Shown in pieces: positions 1-5,181 of a stretch of DNA of 11,466 nt (position 1 is its first letter; every line of letters begins with the position of its first letter). Below the pieces are notes generated by a model that saw only the letters and a program-made list of their open reading frames with translations, was not told the DNA's origin and made no database searches. Source of the DNA: Chloroflexota bacterium (GTDB lineage: Bacteria > Chloroflexota > Limnocylindria > Limnocylindrales > CSP1-4); assembly GCA_013696945.1 (NCBI GenBank), contig JACCXQ010000232.1, forward strand, positions 1 to 11,466. The letters are read 5' to 3'. The translations under genes and the position numbers were made by a program.

Positions 1-1455
1 GGCCACCGAGCCGAGGGCGTGCCGCCCACACTCCCCGAGGTCGCCGAGGCCTTCGCAGCCATCGCCGAGGCACGGGGAACTGCGTCCAAGGCGGCCGTCT
101 TCGAGGCGCTCATCCGCCGCTGCGACCATTTCACGGCGCGATACGTCACGAAGATCCTCTCCGGGGAGCTGCGCATCGGCCTTCGCGAGGGACACCTCGA
201 GGCGGCGGTGGCCAAGGCATACGACCGGGCGCTGCCCGATGTCCAGTGGGCGGGCATGCTGACCGGCGACATCGGCCGGACGGCGGAGCTCGCGCGCGAC
301 GATCGGCTCTCGGACGCGGAGCTGGTGCTCTTCCGTCCCCTGAAGTCGATGCTGGCGTACCCGGCGGCGGACGAGGCAGAGGTGCTCAGCCGGCTCGGGT
401 CGCCCGTCTGGGTCGAGGACAAGTACGACGGGATCCGTGCCCAGCTCCACAAGGAAGGCGGCGACGTCCGTCTTTACAGCCGTGACCTGCACGACGTCAG
501 CGCACAGTTCCCGGAGGTCGTGAGTGCGGCCGCTGCGCTCGCCTGGGAAGGCATCCTCGATGGCGAGGTACTGGGCTGGCGCGACGGTATGGCGCTGCCG
601 TTCCTCCAGCTCCAGGCACGCCTCGGGCGCAAGCGTCCGAGCGAGCAGATCCAGGAGCAGGTGCCGGTCATCTTCGTAGCCTTCGACCTTCTCGCCTCGA
701 CCGACGACGGCGAGGGCATCGCGCCGCTGCTCCGCCAGCCGCTGCGAGAACGCCGCCGAAGGCTCGAAACGCTGGGGCTGGCGACGACGCCGGGCTTCGG
801 GCTGGCGACCCTCGTCTCGGCCGCCGACGAGGAGGGGTTGCGGGCGGTATTCGCTGCGTCGCAGCAGCGCGGCAACGAGGGCCTCATGGTCAAGGACCCC
901 GAGTCGATCTACTCGCCCGGACGGCGCGGCTACGGCTGGTTGAAGCTCAAGCGGCCACTCTCCACGCTCGACTGCGTGGTAGTCGGTGTGGAGGTCGGTC
1001 ACGGGCGGCGCCACGGCGTGCTCTCCGACTACACGTTCGCCGTCCGCGATGACCGGCCGGGGTCCGACGGCCGGCTCGTGACCATCGGCAAGGCCTACAG
1101 CGGTCTGACCGACGCCGAGATCGCCGAGATGACCCGCTGGTTCGAGGACCACACGCTGAACAGGTACGGCCGTTACCGGCTGGTGGAGCCGACGGTCATC
1201 GTGGAGATCGCGTTCGACGTCATCCATCGGTCGAACCGGCACGCGTCGGGGTATGCGATGCGCTTCCCGCGTATCGTGCGCATCCGCGATGACAAGTCGG
1301 TCGACGAGATCGACACGCTCTCCAACGTGGCGAGGCTCCACGACCAGCTCCAGGAGGGCGGCCGCTACGGGATCCTCACGGCCGGTGAGGCCGAGACCGT
1401 CGTCGCGGCCACGCTCGAGGCGCCCGCCGCCCAGACGCCCGCCGCCGAGGCGTAA
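1..1455 (+). CDS. lig: ATP-dependent DNA ligase, 5' end cut by window edge
   Basis: Joins nicks in duplex DNA through an enzyme-AMP intermediate, using ATP. The frame is open from base 1, so the gene begins outside the window; the GTG at 19 is only the first start-like codon inside it. Residue numbers below count from that GTG. The tail of the N-terminal DNA-binding domain covers about 1-100 (TKILSGELRIGLREG). The nucleotidyltransferase core follows, with motif I EDKYDG whose K135 is the AMP-accepting lysine, motif III-like LDGEV, motif IV EGLMVK and motif V WLKLK. The OB-fold domain ends with the motif VI region RFPRIVRIRDDK. The C-terminus is a short Ala/Pro/Glu tail. Compared with LigB-type enzymes of about 500-560 aa, some tens of N-terminal residues are missing. 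This is a family-level assignment; whether it is the replicative or a repair ligase cannot be told from sequence, although most bacteria replicate with an NAD-dependent ligase. It heads a tight run of three genes. Confidence 0.95.
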   Translation, partial: GHRAEGVPPTLPEVAEAFAAIAEARGTASKAAVFEALIRRCDHFTARYVTKILSGELRIGLREGHLEAAVAKAYDRALPDVQWAGMLTGDIGRTAELARDDRLSDAELVLFRPLKSMLAYPAADEAEVLSRLGSPVWVEDKYDGIRAQLHKEGGDVRLYSRDLHDVSAQFPEVVSAAAALAWEGILDGEVLGWRDGMALPFLQLQARLGRKRPSEQIQEQVPVIFVAFDLLASTDDGEGIAPLLRQPLRERRRRLETLGLATTPGFGLATLVSAADEEGLRAVFAASQQRGNEGLMVKDPESIYSPGRRGYGWLKLKRPLSTLDCVVVGVEVGHGRRHGVLSDYTFAVRDDRPGSDGRLVTIGKAYSGLTDAEIAEMTRWFEDHTLNRYGRYRLVEPTVIVEIAFDVIHRSNRHASGYAMRFPRIVRIRDDKSVDEIDTLSNVARLHDQLQEGGRYGILTAGEAETVVAATLEAPAAQTPAAEA

Positions 1456-1464
1456 GCTCGGCCG

Positions 1465-2391
1465 ATGGTCCGCCCGTTCCGGCCCGACGAAGAGAAGCTG
1501 GCCCAGATCCGCGAGCTGCTGCCGGCGACCGGGGCCGGGATCTACCTCGATGCTGCGACCGCAGGTCCTTTCCCGGCCGAAACGGCTCGGGCGCTCGCCG
1601 AGGCGGACGACTGGGAGCTGCGCGTTGGTCGCGCCGGGCCTGGCCGCGCTGAAGACATCGCGCAGCGCGCCGCCGAAGCGAAGGCGGTCGTGGCGGCGCT
1701 CCTCGGCGTGGACCCCGATGGCGTGGTGCTGACGTTCGGCGCGCGGGACAGCGTCGCACGCTTGGCGCGTCTGGCAGCGGCACTCGGGCGGGTGGAGCCC
1801 GTCGACCTGTCGCTCGTGGCAGGCGCCTCGCCCATCACCCTCGATGGTGAGGATGCCGCGGTGATCGACGGTCATCGCTGGCTGCTGGGCCCGGAGGGCA
1901 CGGGCGCCTTGTGGGTCGGGGCCAGGCTGCGTTCTCTGGTCGACCCGGCTGCGCTCGAGGCTGCCGGGGGCCTGGTCCCGCGACGCTCGCTTCTGGGCTT
2001 GGCCCGCTCAGTGGGGTGGCTGGAGATGTACGTCGGGCTGCCGTGGATCCACGAGCGCACCGCGCGCCTGTCGCTCCGGATGACCGAGGGGCTCAGGGCC
2101 ATCGAAGGGGTCGACCTCCGGACGCCCCCTGATGGGCCTGCCGTCGCCACGTTCTCCATCCGCGGCTGGACCGGCGAACAGGCACAGGACGAGCTGTCGC
2201 GTCGCGTCTTCGCGATCGTCGGGCTCGATCCCGACCGGGACGCCATCAGGGCGAGCGTCGGGTTCTGGAACTCCGATGAGGAGCTCGATCGTTTCCTCGA
2301 GGCAGTGGGAGAGGTCGCGGCCCACACTCCCGGGACGCTGCCTCGGCGTCCGAGCCTGACGGTGCTCCAAAGCCCGGGGAACGGCGCATGA
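1465..2391 (+). CDS. Class V aminotransferase-fold protein, probable pseudoenzyme
   Basis: This 308-aa protein resembles SufS/isopenicillin-epimerase-like PLP enzymes, which run to about 400 aa. Recognisable parts are the N-terminal GIYLDAATAGP (family: YLNNAATGP), TFGARDS at 90-96 (family: SGATES), DGHRWLLGPEGTGALWVG around 135-152 (family: SGHKWLLGPEGTGFLYV), and a C-terminal domain ending IRASVGFWNSDEE. The PLP Schiff-base lysine is Arg (R138). The PLP-ring aspartate of the family VDGAQ motif is Ala in VAGAS (A119). Only about 20 residues separate TFGARDS from VAGAS, where active relatives have roughly 100, so the segment that normally supplies the ring-stacking histidine is gone. The frame is intact and the rest well kept, which suggests a maintained non-catalytic protein rather than a fresh pseudogene. 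It starts 9 bp after the ligase stop and overlaps the next gene by ATGA. Function is not known. Confidence 0.8.
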   Translation: MVRPFRPDEEKLAQIRELLPATGAGIYLDAATAGPFPAETARALAEADDWELRVGRAGPGRAEDIAQRAAEAKAVVAALLGVDPDGVVLTFGARDSVARLARLAAALGRVEPVDLSLVAGASPITLDGEDAAVIDGHRWLLGPEGTGALWVGARLRSLVDPAALEAAGGLVPRRSLLGLARSVGWLEMYVGLPWIHERTARLSLRMTEGLRAIEGVDLRTPPDGPAVATFSIRGWTGEQAQDELSRRVFAIVGLDPDRDAIRASVGFWNSDEELDRFLEAVGEVAAHTPGTLPRRPSLTVLQSPGNGA

Positions 2392-2789
2392 CGGAGGAAC
2401 GGCCCGTGCCGGGACAGCGCTCGTGGCTGGAGGTGCGCTGGCGGCAGGCACGCAACCCGCCGCCGCCCGTCCTGCGCGCGGTCCTCGCGAACCTCGCGGT
2501 CGCGATCGTCGGAGGGGTCGCGCTGCTCGCGTACGACGTTCTCCTCACGCGCGGCGCAGCGCTTCCCGGCGGCGACCTCCGCACGCCGCTCTCCGCGCTG
2601 TACCTGCTCGTGGTCATGGCAGCCGGCAGTCTGCTGACCTACCTCTGGGTCGAGCTACCGACGGGTGCCACAGGGGTGCGTCGGCGGTCTGGCTGGGCGG
2701 CGCTACTGGGTCTCTTCGCGTCGCTGCCCGTCGGGTACCTCGTGCTGGTGGGCCTCTTCCAGGTGGTCCGGCCGCTGCTCGGGGTGTAG
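2388..2789 (+). CDS. Three-helix integral membrane protein, unknown function
   Basis: A 133-aa protein I do not recognise. The N-terminal about 27 residues are polar and basic with a Pro run (NPPPP at 23-27). Three hydrophobic segments follow at about 28-53, 68-90 and 102-127, with a Gly/Asp-containing loop (PGGDLRTP) between the first two and an RRR cluster at 98-100 between the second and third. By positive-inside reasoning the basic N-terminus and the RRR loop are probably cytoplasmic, although that fits an odd helix number only if one segment is not fully spanning. The start ATG sits inside the upstream stop (ATGA, 2388-2391), so translation is probably coupled to the aminotransferase-like protein; GTG at 2406 is a weaker alternative start. 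No catalytic motif is visible. It may anchor or partner its neighbour, but that is speculation from position alone. Confidence 0.8.
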   Translation: MTEERPVPGQRSWLEVRWRQARNPPPPVLRAVLANLAVAIVGGVALLAYDVLLTRGAALPGGDLRTPLSALYLLVVMAAGSLLTYLWVELPTGATGVRRRSGWAALLGLFASLPVGYLVLVGLFQVVRPLLGV

Positions 2790-2804
2790 CATCCGTCGCC
2801 CGGT

Positions 2805-2880
2805 GGGGGAGTAGCTCAACGGTCAGAGCGGTCGGCTTATATCCGGCTGGTTCCTGGTTCGAATCCAGGCTCCCCTACCA
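2805..2880 (+). tRNA. trnI(UAU): tRNA-Ile, anticodon UAU
   Basis: The cloverleaf folds completely by hand. Acceptor stem 2805-2811 pairs with 2870-2876, with G-U at the first pair. T8 and A9 are at 2812-2813. D-stem GCTC 2814-2817 pairs with GAGC 2826-2829. Anticodon stem 2831-2835 pairs with 2843-2847, including one U-G pair, around the loop CTTATAT. The variable loop has 5 nt. T-stem CCTGG/CCAGG encloses TTCGAAT. The discriminator is A2877 and CCA is encoded at 2878-2880. Anticodon bases 34-36 are T2838 A2839 T2840, which reads AUA (isoleucine). Most bacteria read AUA with a CAU-anticodon tRNA modified to lysidine by TilS, so a genomic UAU is a minority solution. It lies 15 bp after the membrane protein stop; no separate promoter is obvious, so it may be read through from the upstream genes. 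Confidence 0.95.
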
Positions 2881-2961
2881 CCCCGCTTCCTCGTAGCGTC
2901 GCGTCCGGCATCCCCAAGTGCCCCGCACCGCACCAGGGGCGGCACTCCAGGATCACCACCC

Positions 2962-2977
2962 CCGGACCATGGGCCGG
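2962..2977. promoter_or_regulatory. Imperfect palindrome upstream of the CAP gene
   Basis: CCGG, A, CCATGG, G, CCGG forms a 16-bp palindrome with one mismatched pair. It lies just before the first TAGGGT hexamer in the leader region of the CAP-domain gene. It could be an operator, but in DNA this GC-rich short palindromes arise by chance. No regulator gene is adjacent. Confidence 0.2.
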
Positions 2978-2982
2978 CTGGG

Positions 2983-3007
2983 TAGGGTTGCGTGGCGGGC
3001 GTAGGGT
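2983..3007 (+). promoter_or_regulatory. Candidate -10 elements (paired TAGGGT) of the CAP gene
   Basis: TAGGGT occurs at 2983-2988 and again at 3002-3007, each preceded by G and 19 bp apart. Both fit the TAnnnT form of a -10 box in high-GC bacteria. The downstream copy would start transcription near 3014 and leave a leader of about 77 nt before the ATG at 3091. No convincing -35 hexamer is visible. The exact spacing may instead mark a two-site protein-binding element. Confidence 0.3.
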
Positions 3008-3090
3008 CATCCCATCGACCCGCGCGGTGCCTGCCGCGGATCCTCGCGAGGTCGTGAGCGGATGCCCGCCGCTGCCAGGGGAAGACGACC

Positions 3091-3666
3091 ATGCCCGCAC
3101 GACCTGCACGCCCGGCCCGCCGTCGCCGGGGGTCCTTCGCCATCGCCGCGCTCATCGGCCTGGCGGCACTTCTGGGGGTGGCTCCCGCCGCCCAGGCCAC
3201 GGAGGCGCGCTGGCTCGATGTCGAGCTGTACTACCTGGACCTTCTCAACTGCACGCGGACCGGCGGCTGGGTCAAGGTCGACGGGACGTGCAAGGGCGGC
3301 GTCGGCGAGTACAGCGACGAGCGCGAGCCGCTGAGGCGGCACGTCGGGATCTCGAACAACGTCGCGCGGCCCTACTCGAAGGTGATGGCCGACGCCGGCG
3401 AGAGCAGCCACTACCTCGACGGGGGCCCGCTCGACCGGCTCGAACGCGCCGGGTATGACCCGGGAGCCTGGGGCGAAAGCATCGGCTACTGGTCCGGCGA
3501 CCCCTATGAGGCAGTCACCAGGATCCACCGGAACTACCAGTCGGAGAAACCGTACAAGGGCATCCACTGGCGACTTCTGAAGAAGGCCGCCTTCAAGTCT
3601 GTCGGCATCGGCGTGTGGCGGAAGGACGGCTACACGTACCTGGTCATGGATTTCTACGCGCCCTAG
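3091..3666 (+). CDS. Secreted CAP-domain (YkwD/SCP-like) protein
   Basis: A 191-aa exported protein. Residues 1-36 form a signal peptide: a basic N-terminus (RRRR at 10-13), a hydrophobic core (about 15-31) and an AQA cleavage site before T37. The mature part is a single CAP domain. An N-terminal helix contains NCTRTGGW, with a C54-C67 pair that could form a disulfide; then come ESSHYLDG with the CAP histidine, a WGESIGYW element equivalent to the family GEN motif, a HxxY-type segment near IHRNYQ, and a final strand pair GVGV-like IGVWRKDGYTYLVMDFY. CAP proteins are extracellular; bacterial members have been proposed to act in the envelope, but the biochemical role of this one is unknown. The start is supported by AGGGGAAG at 3077-3084, 6 nt before ATG. 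No intrinsic terminator is evident after the TAG stop, and the bactofilin gene follows 157 bp downstream. Confidence 0.9.
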   Translation: MPARPARPARRRRGSFAIAALIGLAALLGVAPAAQATEARWLDVELYYLDLLNCTRTGGWVKVDGTCKGGVGEYSDEREPLRRHVGISNNVARPYSKVMADAGESSHYLDGGPLDRLERAGYDPGAWGESIGYWSGDPYEAVTRIHRNYQSEKPYKGIHWRLLKKAAFKSVGIGVWRKDGYTYLVMDFYAP

Positions 3667-3729
3667 CCCCTACACCCTCTTGTGACGAAGGCGCCCCCGA
3701 GCGTGGAACGGCTGGTTTGCGCCCTGGGC

Positions 3730-3735
3730 TAGACT
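3730..3735 (+). promoter_or_regulatory. Weak candidate -10 box upstream of the bactofilin gene
   Basis: TAGACT fits TAnnnT in the 157-bp gap between the CAP and bactofilin genes and would give a leader of about 80 nt. No good -35 hexamer sits 16-18 bp upstream. The rest of the gap holds no recognised element. Confidence 0.25.
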
Positions 3736-3810
3736 GGCCGTTCGTATTCGCACCGCGAAGCCGCCGGACGTGCGGTGCCGTCCGCGCCCCAGCGGGGACG
3801 TGCGATGCGG

Positions 3811-3819
3811 GGAGGAGGA
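3811..3819 (+). promoter_or_regulatory. Ribosome binding site fixing the bactofilin start
   Basis: GGAGGAGGA contains a full AGGAGG at 3813-3818, 5 nt before ATG at 3824. It is the strongest Shine-Dalgarno in the window and rules out the longer in-frame reading that begins at 3770. Confidence 0.85.
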
Positions 3820-3823
3820 TCAC

Positions 3824-4477
3824 ATGTTCGGACGCGGTTCCGACCGCTCATCCCAGGAGGACCAGCGACGCAGCCAGGTCCAGCCCATCACGCCGCCCGC
3901 GGGCACCAGGGAGGCCATCGCAGTGCCCGTGTCTTCTCCAGCCGCCGACTCGCTGTCGGCCCGTTCCGCTGACGAGAGCGTCGTCGCCGCGGAGGACCGC
4001 ATCGAGGGCAAGATCAAGACGCAGCGCGGGATGCGCATCCTGGGCACCGTGGATGGCAGCATCGAATCGGCCAGCCACGTCCACATCGCGGAGGGCGCCA
4101 AGGTCACGGCCGATGTGACCGCCGACGAGGTGGTCATCGGCGGCCAGTATTCCGGGAAGCTGACCTGCCGGCAGCGCCTGGAAGTGCTGCCCACGGGACG
4201 GGTCAAAGGCTCCATCGAGACCGTGAAGCTGATGCTCCACGAGGGCGGCTTCGTCGATGGCGAGCTTCACATGCAGAAGCCGGCCGACCAAAACGGCGAG
4301 GCGGAGCGCGAGAAAGAGCCTGCCGCCCGTCCGGGCGAGAGCAACCTGCGGCCGGTCGGATCGATTCGATCGACGGTCGAGCCGAGCATCCGCCAGACCG
4401 CCGCAGCGAGCGGCTCGAGCGGCTCGAGTGGCTCGAGCAGCTCGAGTGGCTCGAGCAGCGGCGCCTCCACCAGCTAG
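3824..4477 (+). CDS. Bactofilin (polymer-forming cytoskeletal protein)
   Basis: A 217-aa bactofilin. These proteins polymerise without nucleotides into filaments at the inner face of the membrane and take part in cell shape, stalk or motility functions. Residues 1-54 are a polar, Ser/Gln-rich disordered leader. The beta-helix core at about 55-150 shows the repeated G-x-I-x-G pattern: IEGKIKTQRGMRILGTVDGS, then VTADVTADEVVIGGQYSGKL, then VLPTGRVKGSIET, ending GGFVDGELHM. The tail from 152 is charged, then turns into a Ser/Gly run (about 195-217) made by a DNA repeat. The ATG at 3824 is chosen because of the Shine-Dalgarno at 3811-3819. Tandem stops TAG-TAA end it. The gene follows the secreted CAP protein on the same strand; a shared role in the envelope is possible but unproven. 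Family assignment is firm, cellular role is not. Confidence 0.93.
   Translation: MFGRGSDRSSQEDQRRSQVQPITPPAGTREAIAVPVSSPAADSLSARSADESVVAAEDRIEGKIKTQRGMRILGTVDGSIESASHVHIAEGAKVTADVTADEVVIGGQYSGKLTCRQRLEVLPTGRVKGSIETVKLMLHEGGFVDGELHMQKPADQNGEAEREKEPAARPGESNLRPVGSIRSTVEPSIRQTAAASGSSGSSGSSSSSGSSSGASTS
4412..4456 (+). repeat. 9-bp tandem repeat, five units, in the bactofilin tail
   Basis: Five consecutive 9-nt units of consensus GGCTCGAGY (4412-4420, 4421-4429, 4430-4438, 4439-4447, 4448-4456; the fourth begins AG). Each holds the palindrome CTCGAG and encodes Gly-Ser-Ser or Ser-Ser-Ser. A unit length divisible by three lets copy number change without breaking the frame, so tail length may vary between strains. 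Confidence 0.9.
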
Positions 4478-4488
4478 TAAGCCCACGC

Positions 4489-4504
4489 GGCGCCAAGTGG
4501 CGCC
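4489..4504. terminator. Short hairpin after the bactofilin stop
   Basis: GGCGCC, loop AAGT, GGCGCC: a 6-bp GC-only stem 11 bp after the stop, followed by TTCG and not a T-run. It is a weak terminator candidate for the plus strand, upstream of the stronger hairpin at 4524-4551. Confidence 0.4.
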
Positions 4505-4523
4505 TTCGTGACGGGGAATCGAA

Positions 4524-4551
4524 GACGCCCGGGGCAGATGCCCCGGGCGTC
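4524..4551. terminator. Perfect 12-bp hairpin between convergent genes
   Basis: Bases 4524-4535 pair without mismatch to 4540-4551 around the four-base loop AGAT. The stem is almost all G and C (core GCCCGGGGC). It lies between the bactofilin stop (plus) and the zinc-ribbon stop (minus, 4570), as expected for a bidirectional terminator. Neither side carries a T-run, so it is not a textbook intrinsic terminator, although U-poor hairpins are common at gene ends in high-GC bacteria. Confidence 0.65.
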
Positions 4552-4569
4552 CTACTGTGCGAGGGAAGC

Positions 4570-5019
4570 CTACGCGCGACGCTTGGCGAAGCAGTCGTTG
4601 CAGTAGACCGGCTTCCCGCTGGTCGGGCGGAACGGCACCATCGCCGTATTGCCGCACTCCGAGCAGGTCGCCTCGAACATCTCGCGGGGCCCGCGCTCAC
4701 GGTAGCCACCGCCACCGCCACCGCCATAGCCGCCACCGCCGCTATCGCCACCGCCGTACCCACCACCGCCGGCCGAGTAGCCGCCCGACGCGGAGTACCC
4801 GCCACCGATGCCGCCGCCGCCGGAGCTGTAGCCGCCGCCACCGGACCGGCCGCCGTAGCTGCCGCCCGTGTCGCCGCGCGCTGCCTTGCGGCTCGCCCGG
4901 CACGAGCTGCAGCGACGCGGATCACTGAATCCGCGATCCGCGTAGAACTGCTGCTCGCTCGCGGTGAAATTGAACTCCTGACCACAGTCCGCGCAGGTCA
5001 GGTTCCGGTCCGTATACAA
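4570..5019 (-). CDS. Double zinc-ribbon protein with glycine-rich linker
   Basis: A 149-aa protein with two zinc-binding modules. The N-terminal module (about 1-45) has CADC at 9-12 and CSSC at 37-40 around EFNFTASEQQFYADRGF, matching the zf-trcl-type probable zinc ribbon. The C-terminal module has CSEC at 119-122 and CNDC at 140-143 with exactly 17 residues between, the CxxC-x17-CxxC pattern. Residues about 50-110 are almost only Gly, Ser and Tyr, a disordered linker of a kind often seen in nucleic-acid-binding proteins. Translation starts at TTG (5019-5017), supported by AAGGAG 7 nt upstream; no in-frame ATG or GTG lies nearby. It is probably an RNA- or DNA-binding or ribosome-associated protein, but no function is established. 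Pyruvate kinase lies upstream on the same strand; the 162-bp gap has its own promoter candidate. Confidence 0.85.
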   Translation of the reverse strand: MYTDRNLTCADCGQEFNFTASEQQFYADRGFSDPRRCSSCRASRKAARGDTGGSYGGRSGGGGYSSGGGGIGGGYSASGGYSAGGGGYGGGDSGGGGYGGGGGGGYRERGPREMFEATCSECGNTAMVPFRPTSGKPVYCNDCFAKRRA

Positions 5020-5026
5020 CGAAACA

Positions 5027-5032
5027 CTCCTT
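5027..5032 (-). promoter_or_regulatory. Ribosome binding site deciding a TTG start
   Basis: AAGGAG on the minus strand, 7 nt before the TTG at 5019. It is the main evidence that the zinc-ribbon gene starts at this rare codon. Confidence 0.8.
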
Positions 5033-5043
5033 CTCGTGCCGGC

Positions 5044-5066
5044 TCCCGCGACCGTGTCTCGCGGGA
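5044..5066 (-). promoter_or_regulatory. Leader hairpin upstream of the zinc-ribbon gene
   Basis: An 8-bp perfect stem, TCCCGCGA (5044-5051) with TCGCGGGA (5059-5066), encloses a 7-nt loop. It would lie in the transcribed leader, 11 nt upstream of the Shine-Dalgarno. It could act as a terminator for pyruvate kinase transcripts, an RNA stability element, or a protein-binding site; the sequence does not decide between these. Confidence 0.45.
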
Positions 5067-5136
5067 ACCGTGAGAGGAGTGAGTCGTGTGCCGGACAGAT
5101 CTATGGGCCCGAACGCTCAGACCCGTTGCGGCGCAC

Positions 5137-5164
5137 ATAGTACCCGATGGATTCGGCGATGCAA
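5137..5164 (-). promoter_or_regulatory. Candidate promoter of the zinc-ribbon gene
   Basis: On the minus strand TTGCAT (5164-5159), a 16-bp spacer and TACTAT (5142-5137) resemble a housekeeping sigma promoter. Transcription would begin near 5130, giving a leader of about 110 nt that contains the hairpin at 5044-5066. Confidence 0.5.
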
Positions 5165-5181
5165 GAGGGTCTTGCGAGTCC

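Noticed and set aside
1720..1900. Frameshift as the explanation for the short aminotransferase-like protein
   Set aside because: Both sides of the shortened segment are in the same frame with recognisable family motifs, so the loss is an in-frame deletion and not a shift.
3000..3567. Minus-strand frame of 186 aa opposite the CAP gene
   Set aside because: No domain or start signal; it is antisense to a protein with a clear signal peptide, a Shine-Dalgarno and CAP motifs.
3770..3823. Longer bactofilin reading frame
   Set aside because: A complete AGGAGG lies 5 nt before the ATG at 3824, and the upstream residues are Arg/Cys/Pro-rich with no likeness to bactofilin leaders.
4700..4870. Repetitive CCGCCA-rich DNA that looks like a tandem repeat or CRISPR-like array
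   Set aside because: Units are irregular, there are no unique spacers, and the stretch is fully explained as the Gly/Ser/Tyr linker codons of the zinc-ribbon protein.
4998..5144. Short leader ORF upstream of the zinc-ribbon gene on the minus strand, starting at an ATG around 5139
   Set aside because: That ATG overlaps the candidate -10 box and would not be transcribed. The only other support is the frame being open, which is expected by chance here.
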